Source: an uncultured Acidobacteriaceae bacterium
Lineage (GTDB): Bacteria; Acidobacteriota; Terriglobia; Terriglobales; Acidobacteriaceae
Length of the DNA: 64,000 nt
Assembly (NCBI GenBank): GCA_937879855.1
Contig: CALFMO010000005.1
Location: 1-64,000 of the forward strand
Reading direction: 5' to 3'
Part shown: positions 25,969 through 35,161 of the stretch, piece after piece
Position numbering within the stretch: position 1 is the first letter of the stretch
Layout: each line of letters begins with the position of its first letter
The notes under the pieces: model-generated
The model's input: only the letters and a program-made list of their open reading frames with translations
Told to the model about the DNA's origin: nothing
The model's database searches: none
Made by a program: the position numbers and the translations under genes

Positions 25969-27033
25969 ATGCAAAATGCCATTCTGGTCACCGGGGGCGC
26001 AGGTTTCATCGGCTCGAACTTTATTCTGCAGCAGATGCAGAATGAATCTGCCTCCGTTGTGAATCTCGACAAGCTGACTTACGCCGGGAACCTGCACAAT
26101 CTGGAAAGCATCGCACTCGATCGCCGCTATGAGTTCGTTCACAGCGATATTGCCGATCGCGACCTGGTTCGGGCATTGCTCGCCAAGCACGAACCCCGCG
26201 CCATCGTGCATTTTGCTGCGGAAAGTCACGTGGACCGGTCCATTCGTGGACCCGAAGATTTCATTCGCACCAATGTAGATGGGACCTTCGCGCTGCTGGA
26301 AGAGACGCGAGCTTACTGGAGTGCGCTGCGCAACGGCGAGCAAAAAGACTTTCGTTTCCTGCATGTCTCTACCGACGAAGTGTACGGCTCGCTGGGACCG
26401 GACGATCCGCCCTTTAGCGAAGTCAGTCCCTACGCGCCCAACAGTCCATACGCCGCGTCCAAGGCCGCGTCTGACCACCTGGTGCGCGCCTACCACCACA
26501 CCTACGGATTGCCGACCCTCACGACGAATTGCTCGAACAATTACGGGCGCTTTCAGTTTCCGGAAAAGCTGATTCCGTTGATGATCCTCAACGCCCGGGA
26601 TGGCAAGCCGCTGCCGGTTTATGGCGATGGGAAAAATGTCCGCGACTGGCTTTACGTTGAAGATCACTGCGAGGCGATCGCAACTGTGTTGCGCGGAGGC
26701 AAGCCCGGGGACACCTATAACATCGGCGGCTGGAATGAAAAGCGGAACATCGAGATTGTCGAGGCCATCTGCGACCTTGTCGACGAGATCGCGCCGCTCG
26801 CCGCCGGCCCACGCCGCGACTTGATCACGTTTGTGAAAGACCGGCCGGGTCACGATCGCCGTTACGCAATGGACGCGCGCAAGATCGAACGCGAATTGGG
26901 ATGGAGACCGAAAGCGACATTTGAGAGCGACATTCGCAAGACAGTCCGCTGGTATCTTGAACATGAGGAGTGGGTGCGCAATGTCACTAGTGGAAGTTAT
27001 CGCCAGTGGGTGGCCACGCACTACTCCAGTTAG
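25969..27033 (+). CDS. rfbB: dTDP-glucose 4,6-dehydratase
   Basis: A 354-residue enzyme of the short-chain dehydrogenase superfamily, the second step of dTDP-L-rhamnose synthesis, converting dTDP-glucose to dTDP-4-keto-6-deoxyglucose with bound NAD. It has the NAD-binding GGAGFIGSNF near residue 7, the catalytic STDEVYGSLG near 138, and SPYAASKAASDHLVRAY with the YxxxK pair near 161-165, then the NNYGRFQFPEKLIP segment. Full length, no defects seen. First of four rhamnose genes. Confidence 0.96.
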   Translation: MQNAILVTGGAGFIGSNFILQQMQNESASVVNLDKLTYAGNLHNLESIALDRRYEFVHSDIADRDLVRALLAKHEPRAIVHFAAESHVDRSIRGPEDFIRTNVDGTFALLEETRAYWSALRNGEQKDFRFLHVSTDEVYGSLGPDDPPFSEVSPYAPNSPYAASKAASDHLVRAYHHTYGLPTLTTNCSNNYGRFQFPEKLIPLMILNARDGKPLPVYGDGKNVRDWLYVEDHCEAIATVLRGGKPGDTYNIGGWNEKRNIEIVEAICDLVDEIAPLAAGPRRDLITFVKDRPGHDRRYAMDARKIERELGWRPKATFESDIRKTVRWYLEHEEWVRNVTSGSYRQWVATHYSS

Positions 27034-27065
27034 TTTCAGACGCGGCCCGAAAGATCAATCAAACT

Positions 27066-27959
27066 ATGACCGAACGCACACTCTACAAGGGCATCATCCT
27101 GGCGGGGGGATCGGGCACGCGCCTGTATCCGGTGACGCAGGCCATGGGGAAAAGCCTGCTTCCCGTATATAACAAGCCCATGATTTATTACCCGCTGTGC
27201 ACGCTGATGCTGGCGGGCATCCGGGACATTCTGGTAATCACCACTCCGGAGGACGTACCCAAATTTCAGGCGCTCCTGCAGAATGGGAGTCAGTACGGGA
27301 TTCGTTTGCAATATGTGGCACAACCAAAACCTGAGGGAATTGCACAGTCCTTCCTGCTGGCCGAAGAGTTTCTGGATGGAAGCCCCTGTGTGTTGGTTTT
27401 AGGCGACAACATTTTTTATGGCCACGATCTGGCGAAGGATTTGCGGTTGGCGGCGAAAAAAGTTGAAGGAGCCCGCGTTTTCGCCTATCCCGTGCACGAT
27501 CCGGAGCGCTACGGCGTAGTGGAATTCGATTCGGACGGGCGCGCTCTGAGCATCGAGGAAAAACCGAAGCAGCCGAAATCGCGATATGCCGTTACCGGAC
27601 TTTATTTCTACGATAACCAGGTAGTGGAGATTGCGAAATCTCTGAAGCCAAGTGCGCGCGGCGAACTGGAAATTACCGATGTCAACCGAGTCTATCTGCA
27701 GAAGGGCCAATTGGAAGTTGAGGTCATGGGCCGCGGCATGGCCTGGCTGGACACGGGAACCCACGAGTCGCTCATGGATGCGGCGCTCTACATTCAGGCC
27801 ATCGAAAAACGGCAGGGGTTAATGGTTGCTTGTCCGGAAGAGATTGCCTACCGCTCCGGCTACATAACCGCAGCTGATGTGGTAAAGATCGGAAGCTCGA
27901 TGAAAAACAGTAGCTATGGCGCCTACCTGCTCCAGTTTCTAAAAGAAAAGGTCTTCTGA
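27066..27959 (+). CDS. rfbA: glucose-1-phosphate thymidylyltransferase
   Basis: A 297-residue RmlA. It makes dTDP-glucose from dTTP and glucose 1-phosphate. The nucleotide-binding signature GIILAGGSGTRLYP lies near residue 9, followed by SLLPVYNKPMIYYP, VLGDNIFYG near 110, and GMAWLDTGTHESL near 220. The chosen ATG lies 32 bases after the rfbB stop; a longer frame from 27006 has no conservation. Full length with all catalytic motifs. Confidence 0.96.
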   Translation: MTERTLYKGIILAGGSGTRLYPVTQAMGKSLLPVYNKPMIYYPLCTLMLAGIRDILVITTPEDVPKFQALLQNGSQYGIRLQYVAQPKPEGIAQSFLLAEEFLDGSPCVLVLGDNIFYGHDLAKDLRLAAKKVEGARVFAYPVHDPERYGVVEFDSDGRALSIEEKPKQPKSRYAVTGLYFYDNQVVEIAKSLKPSARGELEITDVNRVYLQKGQLEVEVMGRGMAWLDTGTHESLMDAALYIQAIEKRQGLMVACPEEIAYRSGYITAADVVKIGSSMKNSSYGAYLLQFLKEKVF

Positions 27960-27989
27960 AAACGCCACAAGTTTGAGGGATGCTGAGCG

Positions 27990-28541
27990 ATGGGCGGTTT
28001 CGTGAAAATTTCGACTTCGTTGCCCGGCCTTGTCATTCTGGAGCCGCGCGTGTTTGGCGACGAGCGCGGATTTTTCCTCGAGAGCTATAACCAGAAGGCC
28101 TTTGCGGAGTTGGGCATCGATGACCGGTTTGTTCAGGACAATCATTCCAGTTCGCGACAGAATGTATTGCGCGGCCTGCATTATCAGATCAAACAGGCGC
28201 AAGGAAAATTGGTGCGCGCGGTGGAAGGAGAGATTCTGGATGTCGCGTTGGACCTGCGACGGAGTTCTCCAACGTTTGGCCGGTGGGAGGCAGTCGAGCT
28301 TTCAAGCGAGAATAAGCGCATGCTGTGGATTCCGGTGGGCTTCGCGCACGGATTCCGCGTGATTTCGGAGAAGGCGCAGGTGCTCTATAAGTCGACCGAA
28401 TACTATGCGCCGGAACACGAACGCACAGTGGCCTGGAATGACCCGGATTTGAAGATTGATTGGAAAGTCGACGGTGAGCCGATCGTTTCAGCGAAAGACC
28501 AGCGAGGCATCGCTCTTCGCGATGCCGAGACCTTCGAATAG
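27990..28541 (+). CDS. rfbC: dTDP-4-dehydrorhamnose 3,5-epimerase
   Basis: A 183-residue cupin-fold epimerase, the third step of the pathway. It inverts C3 and C5 of the keto sugar. Typical motifs: LVILEPRVFGDERGFFLESY near 11, VQDNHSSSRQNVLRGLHYQ near 46 with the catalytic His, GEILDVALDLRRSSPTFG, and MLWIPVGFAHGF near 112. The length is normal. It sits 30 bases after rfbA. Confidence 0.96.
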   Translation: MGGFVKISTSLPGLVILEPRVFGDERGFFLESYNQKAFAELGIDDRFVQDNHSSSRQNVLRGLHYQIKQAQGKLVRAVEGEILDVALDLRRSSPTFGRWEAVELSSENKRMLWIPVGFAHGFRVISEKAQVLYKSTEYYAPEHERTVAWNDPDLKIDWKVDGEPIVSAKDQRGIALRDAETFE

Positions 28542-28558
28542 CCGCGGGAACCACCAAA

Positions 28559-29392
28559 ATGAAAGTGATGATTCTTGGCGCGTCCGGACTTCTAGGTAAG
28601 GCGCTCTTGCGCGAATGGACCGAGGATGAAGTTGTCGGTCTGGGGTCGCGCGATGCTGACATTCGCGATACGCACAAGGTGCGGGAAGTGGTGGAGAAGG
28701 CGCGTCCTGACTGGATGGTGTTGGCGGCAGCTTACACCAACGTGGACGATTGCGAGCGTCGCCCTGATTTAGCAATGTCGGTAAACCGCGATGGAGCCTT
28801 GAATGTCGCGAGGGCAGCGAAACAGGTCAATGCGAGGCTGTTGTTCCTCAGTTCCGATTACGTGTTCGATGGGAAAAAGACTTCGCCGTACGAAACACAC
28901 GAGGCTCGCAATCCGCAGAGCGCGTACGGCCGATCGAAGGCAGAGGCGGAAGTCCGGTTGCTGGAATTGCTGCCGCAGTGCTGCATCGCGCGGACTTCGT
29001 GGCTTTTCGGTACAGGCGGGAAGTGCTTTCCCGATACGATTTTGAAACTGGCTGGGAGTCGTCCTGCTCTGGATGTGGTCAACGACCAGCGTGGATGCCC
29101 AACCTATTCCGTGGACCTGGCGAGAGCGATCATCAAGTTATGTCGCACAGGGGCTCATGGAATCGTGCACACCACGAACTCCGGGAACTGCACGTGGTTT
29201 GAATTCGCGCTTGAAATCATAAAGGGCGCAGGGCTTACAACCGAAGTGCGGCCTGTCAATAGCCAGCAAATGGCGCGTCCGGCGACGCGTCCCGCGTATT
29301 CCGTGCTGTCAGAGAAGAGCCTGCGACAATATGGAATTGTGATGCCCACTTGGCAGGATGCGCTGCACAGATATTTGCTGGAACGAAAATAA
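28559..29392 (+). CDS. rfbD: dTDP-4-dehydrorhamnose reductase
   Basis: A 277-residue reductase that forms dTDP-L-rhamnose with NAD(P)H. It has the Rossmann motif MILGASGLLGKALL at the N-terminus, DWMVLAAAYTNVDDCERR near 55-70, LFLSSDYVFDG near 96, and YGRSKAEAE with the YxxxK pair near 124-128, followed by RTSWLFG. It closes the rhamnose block 17 bases after rfbC. The product would feed the glycosyltransferases upstream. Confidence 0.95.
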   Translation: MKVMILGASGLLGKALLREWTEDEVVGLGSRDADIRDTHKVREVVEKARPDWMVLAAAYTNVDDCERRPDLAMSVNRDGALNVARAAKQVNARLLFLSSDYVFDGKKTSPYETHEARNPQSAYGRSKAEAEVRLLELLPQCCIARTSWLFGTGGKCFPDTILKLAGSRPALDVVNDQRGCPTYSVDLARAIIKLCRTGAHGIVHTTNSGNCTWFEFALEIIKGAGLTTEVRPVNSQQMARPATRPAYSVLSEKSLRQYGIVMPTWQDALHRYLLERK

Positions 29393-29461
29393 GTGGGCTT
29401 TCCCGACTGGCCGTTGCCTCGTCTGACGTGAGGCTGCTACGATGCGGCGGGGTTCCACGCT

Positions 29462-30916
29462 TTGAAGTCAATCCTGAATTACATCGACGGGCAGTTCGTG
29501 CGCGGGAAGCGGGAGTTCGCCGATGTGAATCCCGCGGACGGCAGCATAATCGCGCAGGTCTCGGAAGCGGATCAAGGCCTGGTCGACGACGCGGTGCGTG
29601 CGGCGCGCAAGGCCTTGCGGGGCGAGTGGGGCCGGTTGACCGTACGCGAACGTGCTGCCCGCATGTACAAAGTTGCGGATGCGATTGAGGCGAGGTTCGA
29701 CTGCTTCGTCGCGGCCGAGGTCGCCGACACTGGCAAGCCGGTGGCGCTGGCTTCACGCCTGGATGTTCCGCGCGCGGCAGCAAATTTTCGCGTGTTCGCC
29801 GATATCATCAAGACGGCTGCGCTGGAATCGTTTCAGACCGAAACTCCAGACGGCAGGACTGCGCTGAACTACGCTGTACGCAAACCGCTGGGAGTCGTCG
29901 GCATCATCACTCCCTGGAATCTCCCTCTCTTATTACTTACGTGGAAAGTCGCGCCGGCCCTGGCGTGTGGCAACTCGGTGGTCGTGAAACCGTCCGAGGA
30001 AACTCCCGCCACCGCAACGTTGCTCGCCCAGGTGATGAAAGACGCTGGAATTCCTGACGGCGTCTACAACGTAGTCCACGGATTCGGACCAAACTCCGCC
30101 GGCGAATTTCTGACGCAGCACAATGACGTGAATGCGGTGACCTTTACTGGCGAGTCGCAGACTGGAGCCACGATCATGAAGACGGTTGCGGCCTCGGTAA
30201 AGCCCGTGTCTTTTGAACTCGGCGGCAAGAATGCAGCGATCGTCTTCGCCGACTGCGACTTTGCCGATGCGGTGAATGGGATCAGCGAGGCTGTGTTTCT
30301 TAACACCGGCCAAGTCTGCCTTTGCGCGGAACGTGTTTACGTCGAGAGCTCAATTTATGAACGCTTCATCGATGCGCTGAAGCGCAAGGCCGAAAGTCTG
30401 CGTTTGGGATCGCCGCTGGAAAATGCTACGGAGAGTGGGCCGCTGATTTCGTCGCAGCATCGCGAGAAAGTGCTGTCTTATTACCGCTTGGCACACGAAG
30501 AAGGCGCGACACTCGTGTGTGGAGGCGGGATTCCGGAGTTCGGCAACGCGCTGGATCAGGGCTTCTACGTGCAGCCAACGATCTATACTGGGTTGCGGGA
30601 ATCGGCGCGCTGCGTGAAGGAAGAAATTTTCGGGCCAGTTTGCCACGTCGCACCATTCGATACAGAAGAGGAAGCGGTCAGCATGGCAAACGACACAAAG
30701 TATGGATTGGCCGCTTCCATCTGGACCTCGAATCTGAAACGTGGTCACCGCGTTTCGCAGCAGATGAATGTAGGCATCACGTGGGTAAATTGCTGGTTCT
30801 TGCGGGATCTGCGAACGCCGTTCGGCGGCATGGGACTATCCGGCATTGGACGCGAGGGCGGAATGCATTCGCTGAATTTTTATTCGGAGTTGAACAACAT
30901 TTGCATTCGGCTGTGA
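29462..30916 (+). CDS. 2-aminomuconate 6-semialdehyde dehydrogenase-like ALDH
   Basis: A 484-residue aldehyde dehydrogenase with all catalytic parts: PWNLPLLLLTWK near 155, FTGESQTGATIM, SFELGGKNAAIVF with the general-base Glu, and NTGQVCLCAERVYV with the nucleophilic Cys. Its close place before a RidA-like deaminase, 3-HAA dioxygenase and ACMS decarboxylase suggests oxidation of 2-aminomuconate semialdehyde to 2-aminomuconate with NAD. The family also contains 2-hydroxymuconate semialdehyde dehydrogenases, so substrate is assigned from context. The start is a TTG. First gene of the kynurenine operon. Confidence 0.88.
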   Translation: MKSILNYIDGQFVRGKREFADVNPADGSIIAQVSEADQGLVDDAVRAARKALRGEWGRLTVRERAARMYKVADAIEARFDCFVAAEVADTGKPVALASRLDVPRAAANFRVFADIIKTAALESFQTETPDGRTALNYAVRKPLGVVGIITPWNLPLLLLTWKVAPALACGNSVVVKPSEETPATATLLAQVMKDAGIPDGVYNVVHGFGPNSAGEFLTQHNDVNAVTFTGESQTGATIMKTVAASVKPVSFELGGKNAAIVFADCDFADAVNGISEAVFLNTGQVCLCAERVYVESSIYERFIDALKRKAESLRLGSPLENATESGPLISSQHREKVLSYYRLAHEEGATLVCGGGIPEFGNALDQGFYVQPTIYTGLRESARCVKEEIFGPVCHVAPFDTEEEAVSMANDTKYGLAASIWTSNLKRGHRVSQQMNVGITWVNCWFLRDLRTPFGGMGLSGIGREGGMHSLNFYSELNNICIRL

Positions 30917-30943
30917 ACGTCGGGGCCGGGACGAGTAGACGGA

Positions 30944-31366
30944 ATGGCAAAAGTCGCAAGCAAAGTCATTGATGGCAAGGCAACGCCCCGCGGCAACTAT
31001 CCACACATCAAGCGCGCAGGCGATTTCCTGTTTGTTTCCGGAACCAGCGCGCGCCGCGCTGACAACACTATTGTCGGCGCCGAAGTCGATGAGTTCGGAA
31101 CGACGCATCTCGACATTCGCGAGCAGACGAAGGCCGTCATCGAGAATGTGCGCGACATCCTCGGGAGCGTTGGCGCGCAACTAAACGACGTGGTGGAGAT
31201 AACCACGTACTTGGTAAATATGAATGATTTTGCCGGATACAACGAGGTCTACGGTCAATACTTCGGAAGTGACGGGCCTGCCCGAACCACAGTCGCCGTG
31301 CATCAGTTGCCACATCCGCATCTGCTGATCGAAATCCGCGCGATGGCGTTCAAGCCGGAGAAATAG
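30944..31366 (+). CDS. RidA/YjgF-family protein, probable 2-aminomuconate deaminase
   Basis: A 140-residue RidA-fold protein. The family motifs are present: GNYPHIKRAGDFLFVSG near 20, a Q-T-K-x-V-I-E-N-V helix near 62, and the C-terminal ARTTVAVHQLPHPHLLIEI with its conserved Arg. It forms trimers in the family. In Pseudomonas nitrobenzoate and tryptophan pathways a protein of this size and type hydrolyses 2-aminomuconate. Lying between the semialdehyde dehydrogenase and the dioxygenase supports that role; a general enamine deaminase function is the alternative. Confidence 0.85.
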   Translation: MAKVASKVIDGKATPRGNYPHIKRAGDFLFVSGTSARRADNTIVGAEVDEFGTTHLDIREQTKAVIENVRDILGSVGAQLNDVVEITTYLVNMNDFAGYNEVYGQYFGSDGPARTTVAVHQLPHPHLLIEIRAMAFKPEK

Positions 31367-31374
31367 GAGTTTCT

Positions 31375-31905
31375 ATGCCGACCATCAAGAATCTCAAGGC
31401 ATTCAACTTTCAGAACTGGATCGACGAGAACAAGGAAAAATTCAAACCTCCGGTGGGAAATGCGCAGGTGTGGGAGGACGGCGAGATGATGGTGACCGTG
31501 GTCGGAGGTCCCAACCAGCGGCGCGATTATCACGACGATCCGACCGAAGAATTTTTTTACCAGCTGAAGGGCAACATTTTTCTACGGCTCATGGAAACTC
31601 CCGGCAAGCCGCCCCTCGATATCCCGATCAAAGAGGGCGAAATTTTTCTGCTGCCCAAGCATATGCGGCATTCCCCCCAGCGGCAGGCGGGCAGTATTGG
31701 CGTGGTTGTAGAAATGCCTCGTCCAGAGGGTGCTCTGGATGGATTTGAATGGTACTGCGAGAACTGTCATCAGTTGCTGCATCGCGCGGAAGTGAAACTT
31801 AAGAGCATTGTGCGCGATTTGCCGCCGTTGTTTGAGCAGTTTTACGGCAACGAGAATTTGCGCAAGTGTAAACACTGCGGCGCGGTTCACCCGGGCAAAA
31901 AGTAA
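31375..31905 (+). CDS. nbaC: 3-hydroxyanthranilate 3,4-dioxygenase
   Basis: A 176-residue cupin dioxygenase that opens the ring of 3-hydroxyanthranilate to ACMS. The iron ligands are expected at His53, Glu59 and His99 (YHDDPTEEFFY and KHMRHSPQR). The C-terminal second metal site of the bacterial type is intact: Cys128 and Cys131 in WYCENC, Cys165 and Cys168 in KCKHCG. Length and motifs match the bacterial enzyme closely. It starts 8 bases after the RidA-like gene and ends 2 bases before the fusion gene. Confidence 0.95.
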   Translation: MPTIKNLKAFNFQNWIDENKEKFKPPVGNAQVWEDGEMMVTVVGGPNQRRDYHDDPTEEFFYQLKGNIFLRLMETPGKPPLDIPIKEGEIFLLPKHMRHSPQRQAGSIGVVVEMPRPEGALDGFEWYCENCHQLLHRAEVKLKSIVRDLPPLFEQFYGNENLRKCKHCGAVHPGKK

Positions 31906-31907
31906 AC

Positions 31908-33764
31908 ATGCCAGTCATCGACATCCACAATCATTTCTTTCCGCGCATCTGGCCAGATCTGTCGGCCCGCTACGGCAGTTCCAATTGGCCATGGATCAAG
32001 CACACCCAACCAGGGAAAGCGGAAATCATGGTGGGTGATCGATTCTTCCGCGAGATTTACTCTGCGTGCTGGGACGCCGATATGAGGCTCAGTGAAATGG
32101 ATCGCGACGGCGTCGAGATGCAGGTTCTCTCGGCCACACCGGTGTTGTTTGCCTATGATCGCCCAGCAGAGCACGCGCTGGATTGTGCGCGCTTATTCAA
32201 CGATGCGGCGCTGGAACTGTGCGCAGAAGGCAAGGGGCGGTTGAAATCTCTGTGCCAGGTTCCTCTGCAGGATATCGACGCATCGTGCAAAGAGTTGAGC
32301 CGCTGCATGCGCGCGGGCCATCTTGGAGTGCAAATCGGCAATCACGTGGGCGATAAAAATCTCGACGATCCCGGCATTGTGACCTTCTTGCATCATTGTG
32401 CGGACGAAGGCGCAGCCGTGCTGGTTCATCCCTGGGACATGTTGGCGCCGGAGCGCATGCCAAAGTACATGATGCCGTGGACCGTGGGCATGCCCGCCGA
32501 GACGCAACTGGGCATAGTTGCAATGATTCTCGGCGGAGCTTTCGACAAGTTGCCGTCGAAACTTCGAATTTGTTTTGCACACGGCGGGGGAAGTTTCGCA
32601 TTCCTGCTGGGACGATTAGAGAATGCCTGGCAGCATCATCCGACGGCGCACGGTGTTTGTGAGTTGCCGCCCAAGCGATACTTGAATCGCTTCTATGTAG
32701 ACTCGGCGGTGTTCGACGAGCGCGCGCTGCGCCTTCTGGTTGAAACCATGGGAACCGAACGTGTGATGCTGGGTTCGGACTATCCCTTTCCGCTGGGCGA
32801 GCACTATGTTGGCTCGTTGATTCGAACGAGCAGTTTGGCGGAACCTGTGAAAGCTCAGCTGCTGGGCGGCAATGCCGTTTCGTTTCTCGGTCTGAAGGCT
32901 GACACTGCCGCAAAGATTGTAACGACTTCACCAGATGCCGCGCCCTCGGCGCGGGGCGATCAACTCACTTACAGTTCGTACCTCAAAGTTCCTGAATTGC
33001 TGCAGCTTCAGCATCCGCAATCTTCGCCACAACACCACGATGAATTGCTATTCATCATCGTGCACCAGACTTACGAGCTGTGGTTCAGGGAACTGTTGCA
33101 CGACGTGGATGCAGTAGTTGCAAACCTGTGCGCCGCGGGTGCGAATCCAAACTCACGTGACGAGGTGTATGAAGCGGCACGACTGCTGCGGCGCTGCACG
33201 GAAATTACTCGGGTCCTGGTGGAGCAGTTTACGATCCTTGAGACCATGCTGCCCACGCATTTCCTGGCGTTCCGTGGCAAGCTGGAGCCGGCGAGTGGAT
33301 TTCAATCGGAACAATTCCGTGAACTGGAGTTTTTGTGCGGATTGAAAGACGAGAAAATGTTGCGCTATCACCGGCCGACTCCCGAGGCGCACGCTCTGTT
33401 GGAGCGGAGATTGCGCGAGCCCTCGCTGCATGATGTTTTCTTTGACGCGTTGCGCGCCATGGGTAAACTGCAATTCGATAACGGCGCAAGCGAACGCGAG
33501 CGCTTCGATGCGCGTGCCCGTGCCATCCTTTCGCTCTACCGCGATGAACGCAACAATCGTGACTGGATTGACGTTTGCGAACGGCTCACCGAATTCGACG
33601 AACTGGTGGTGAGTTGGAGGTTGCGCCATATCCAACTTGTGGAGCGTGTCATCGGCGCGCGCGTGGGGACCGGAGGTAGTGCCGGCGCATCGTATTTGAA
33701 GCACACGCTGGACAAAAAGTTTTTCCCGGAGTTGTGGGAGGCGCGGACTTTGTTGACGCAATAG
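31908..33764 (+). CDS. fusion of ACMS decarboxylase (ACMSD) and tryptophan 2,3-dioxygenase
   Basis: A 618-residue protein joining two enzymes of the same pathway. Residues 1-335 are an amidohydrolase of the ACMSD type: DIHNHFFP gives metal ligands His7 and His9, VLVHPWDM His174, CFAHGGGS His225 and LGSDYPFP Asp291. Residues about 352-618 are a tryptophan 2,3-dioxygenase: YSSYLKVPELL, IIVHQTYELWFRELLH with the substrate-binding His386, FRGKLEPASGFQSEQFRELE with the conserved Arg, and WRLRHIQLVERVIG with the expected haem-ligand His, then GTGGSAGASYL. Both halves look complete. The first enzyme of the pathway (TDO) is therefore tied to the ACMS branch-point enzyme. The linker is a Pro/Ala/Ser-rich stretch at about 333-350. 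Confidence 0.93.
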   Translation: MPVIDIHNHFFPRIWPDLSARYGSSNWPWIKHTQPGKAEIMVGDRFFREIYSACWDADMRLSEMDRDGVEMQVLSATPVLFAYDRPAEHALDCARLFNDAALELCAEGKGRLKSLCQVPLQDIDASCKELSRCMRAGHLGVQIGNHVGDKNLDDPGIVTFLHHCADEGAAVLVHPWDMLAPERMPKYMMPWTVGMPAETQLGIVAMILGGAFDKLPSKLRICFAHGGGSFAFLLGRLENAWQHHPTAHGVCELPPKRYLNRFYVDSAVFDERALRLLVETMGTERVMLGSDYPFPLGEHYVGSLIRTSSLAEPVKAQLLGGNAVSFLGLKADTAAKIVTTSPDAAPSARGDQLTYSSYLKVPELLQLQHPQSSPQHHDELLFIIVHQTYELWFRELLHDVDAVVANLCAAGANPNSRDEVYEAARLLRRCTEITRVLVEQFTILETMLPTHFLAFRGKLEPASGFQSEQFRELEFLCGLKDEKMLRYHRPTPEAHALLERRLREPSLHDVFFDALRAMGKLQFDNGASERERFDARARAILSLYRDERNNRDWIDVCERLTEFDELVVSWRLRHIQLVERVIGARVGTGGSAGASYLKHTLDKKFFPELWEARTLLTQ

Positions 33765-33796
33765 TGTATTGTTCGCGAATTCGTGTTAATCCCCGC

Positions 33797-35161
33797 ATGA
33801 GTCGTAAAGCCGAGACCGTTTCACTAATTGGCGCCGGGCTTGTTGGACCGCTGCTGGCTCTCGGGTTGGTGAAGCGCGGTTTTCGCGTTGAGATCTACGA
33901 ACGGCGACCGGACATGCGGCGGGTTCGCATCAGCGCAGGCCGCTCTATTAATCTCGCATTATCTACGCGCGGCATCCATGCCCTTACCGCAGCCGGGTTG
34001 TGGGACGCGATGCGTGAGCTCATCATTCCGATGAAGGGAAGGATGATGCACTCGGTCGCTTCCGAGCTTACGTTCCAGCCCTATGGAAAGGATGATGCTG
34101 AAGTCATTAATTCGATTTCCCGCGCCGATCTGAATATTGCGTTGATGAACGCCGCTGAGGCCCATGGCGTCAGAATCCATTTTCAACAACGCTGCACCGG
34201 TATCGATCTCAATACTGGAGCGCTGCAGTTAAGAAATGAGCGGAAAGACGACCAGCGAACTATAGAGATGGATATTGTGATTGGTTGCGACGGGTCGGCA
34301 TCGGCCATTCGAGGCGAAATGCTGAGATTGAGCCGCTTCAATTTTTCGCAACAGTACCTGGACTACGGCTACAAAGAGCTTACGATTCCGGCTGGGCCAG
34401 ATAGAAAGCATGTGCTGGAAGCGAATGCCCTTCACATCTGGCCGCGGGGCAACTACATGCTGATCGCATTGCCTAATGTTGACGGGACTTTCGCCTGTAT
34501 TCTCTTTCTTCCGTTTGAAGGGCCGGACAGCTTTGCTGAATTGCTCACGTGTTCTGCAGTAACTGAATTCTTTCGATCCCGGTTTCCCGATGCAGCCGCG
34601 CTGATGCCGAACCTCGCGGACAATTTCTTTGCCAATCCGATGGGTGCGATGGTAACGGTCAAATGCTCACCCTGGCATGTGGATGGCCGATGCCTTTTGC
34701 TGGGCGACGCCGCGCATGCCATCGTTCCGTTCTTTGGCCAGGGAATCAACTGTGGATTTGAAGACTGTACTTGCCTGTTGGAGCTACTGGACCGCCATGG
34801 GGATTGGCAGCACGTCTTCAGAGACTTTGAGGAAGCGCGAAAAATAAATACCGATGCGATTGCCGACCTGGCAGTCGAAAACTTTGTTGAGATGAGAGAC
34901 CGCGTTGCCGATCCGCGGTTTCTATTTCGCAAAAAAGTGGAGTTGGCGCTCGAGGCGAAATATCCACGCCTGTTTGTTCCCAAGTACTCGATGGTAACGT
35001 TTCACCGTATTCCATACGCAATCGCATTGAAGCGCGGGCAGGTCCAGGATCTGATGTTGACGGAACTTTGCGATGGCATTAACCGTATCGAAGAACTCGA
35101 CTGGAGCAAAGCCGACAAATTGATCCACCGCGAGCTGACTCCGCTGGAGCTGGCTTCGTGA
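33797..35161 (+). CDS. kmo: kynurenine 3-monooxygenase
   Basis: A 454-residue flavoprotein hydroxylase that converts L-kynurenine to 3-hydroxykynurenine with NADPH and oxygen. The FAD fingerprint SLIGAGLVGPLLALGL is at the N-terminus, followed by RAGRS-like ISAGRSINLALSTRG near 53, and the second FAD motif LLGDAAHAIVPFFGQGINCG near 297. The C-terminal region has no clear membrane anchor, as in bacterial KMO. The start is the ATG at 33797; an upstream frame from 33734 overlaps the fusion gene and is less likely. It overlaps kynU by 4 bases. Confidence 0.93.
   Translation: MSRKAETVSLIGAGLVGPLLALGLVKRGFRVEIYERRPDMRRVRISAGRSINLALSTRGIHALTAAGLWDAMRELIIPMKGRMMHSVASELTFQPYGKDDAEVINSISRADLNIALMNAAEAHGVRIHFQQRCTGIDLNTGALQLRNERKDDQRTIEMDIVIGCDGSASAIRGEMLRLSRFNFSQQYLDYGYKELTIPAGPDRKHVLEANALHIWPRGNYMLIALPNVDGTFACILFLPFEGPDSFAELLTCSAVTEFFRSRFPDAAALMPNLADNFFANPMGAMVTVKCSPWHVDGRCLLLGDAAHAIVPFFGQGINCGFEDCTCLLELLDRHGDWQHVFRDFEEARKINTDAIADLAVENFVEMRDRVADPRFLFRKKVELALEAKYPRLFVPKYSMVTFHRIPYAIALKRGQVQDLMLTELCDGINRIEELDWSKADKLIHRELTPLELAS

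Noticed and set aside
25783..27021. A 412-codon minus-strand open frame
   Set aside because: It is antisense to rfbB, which is clearly coding. No recognisable domain or ribosome site.
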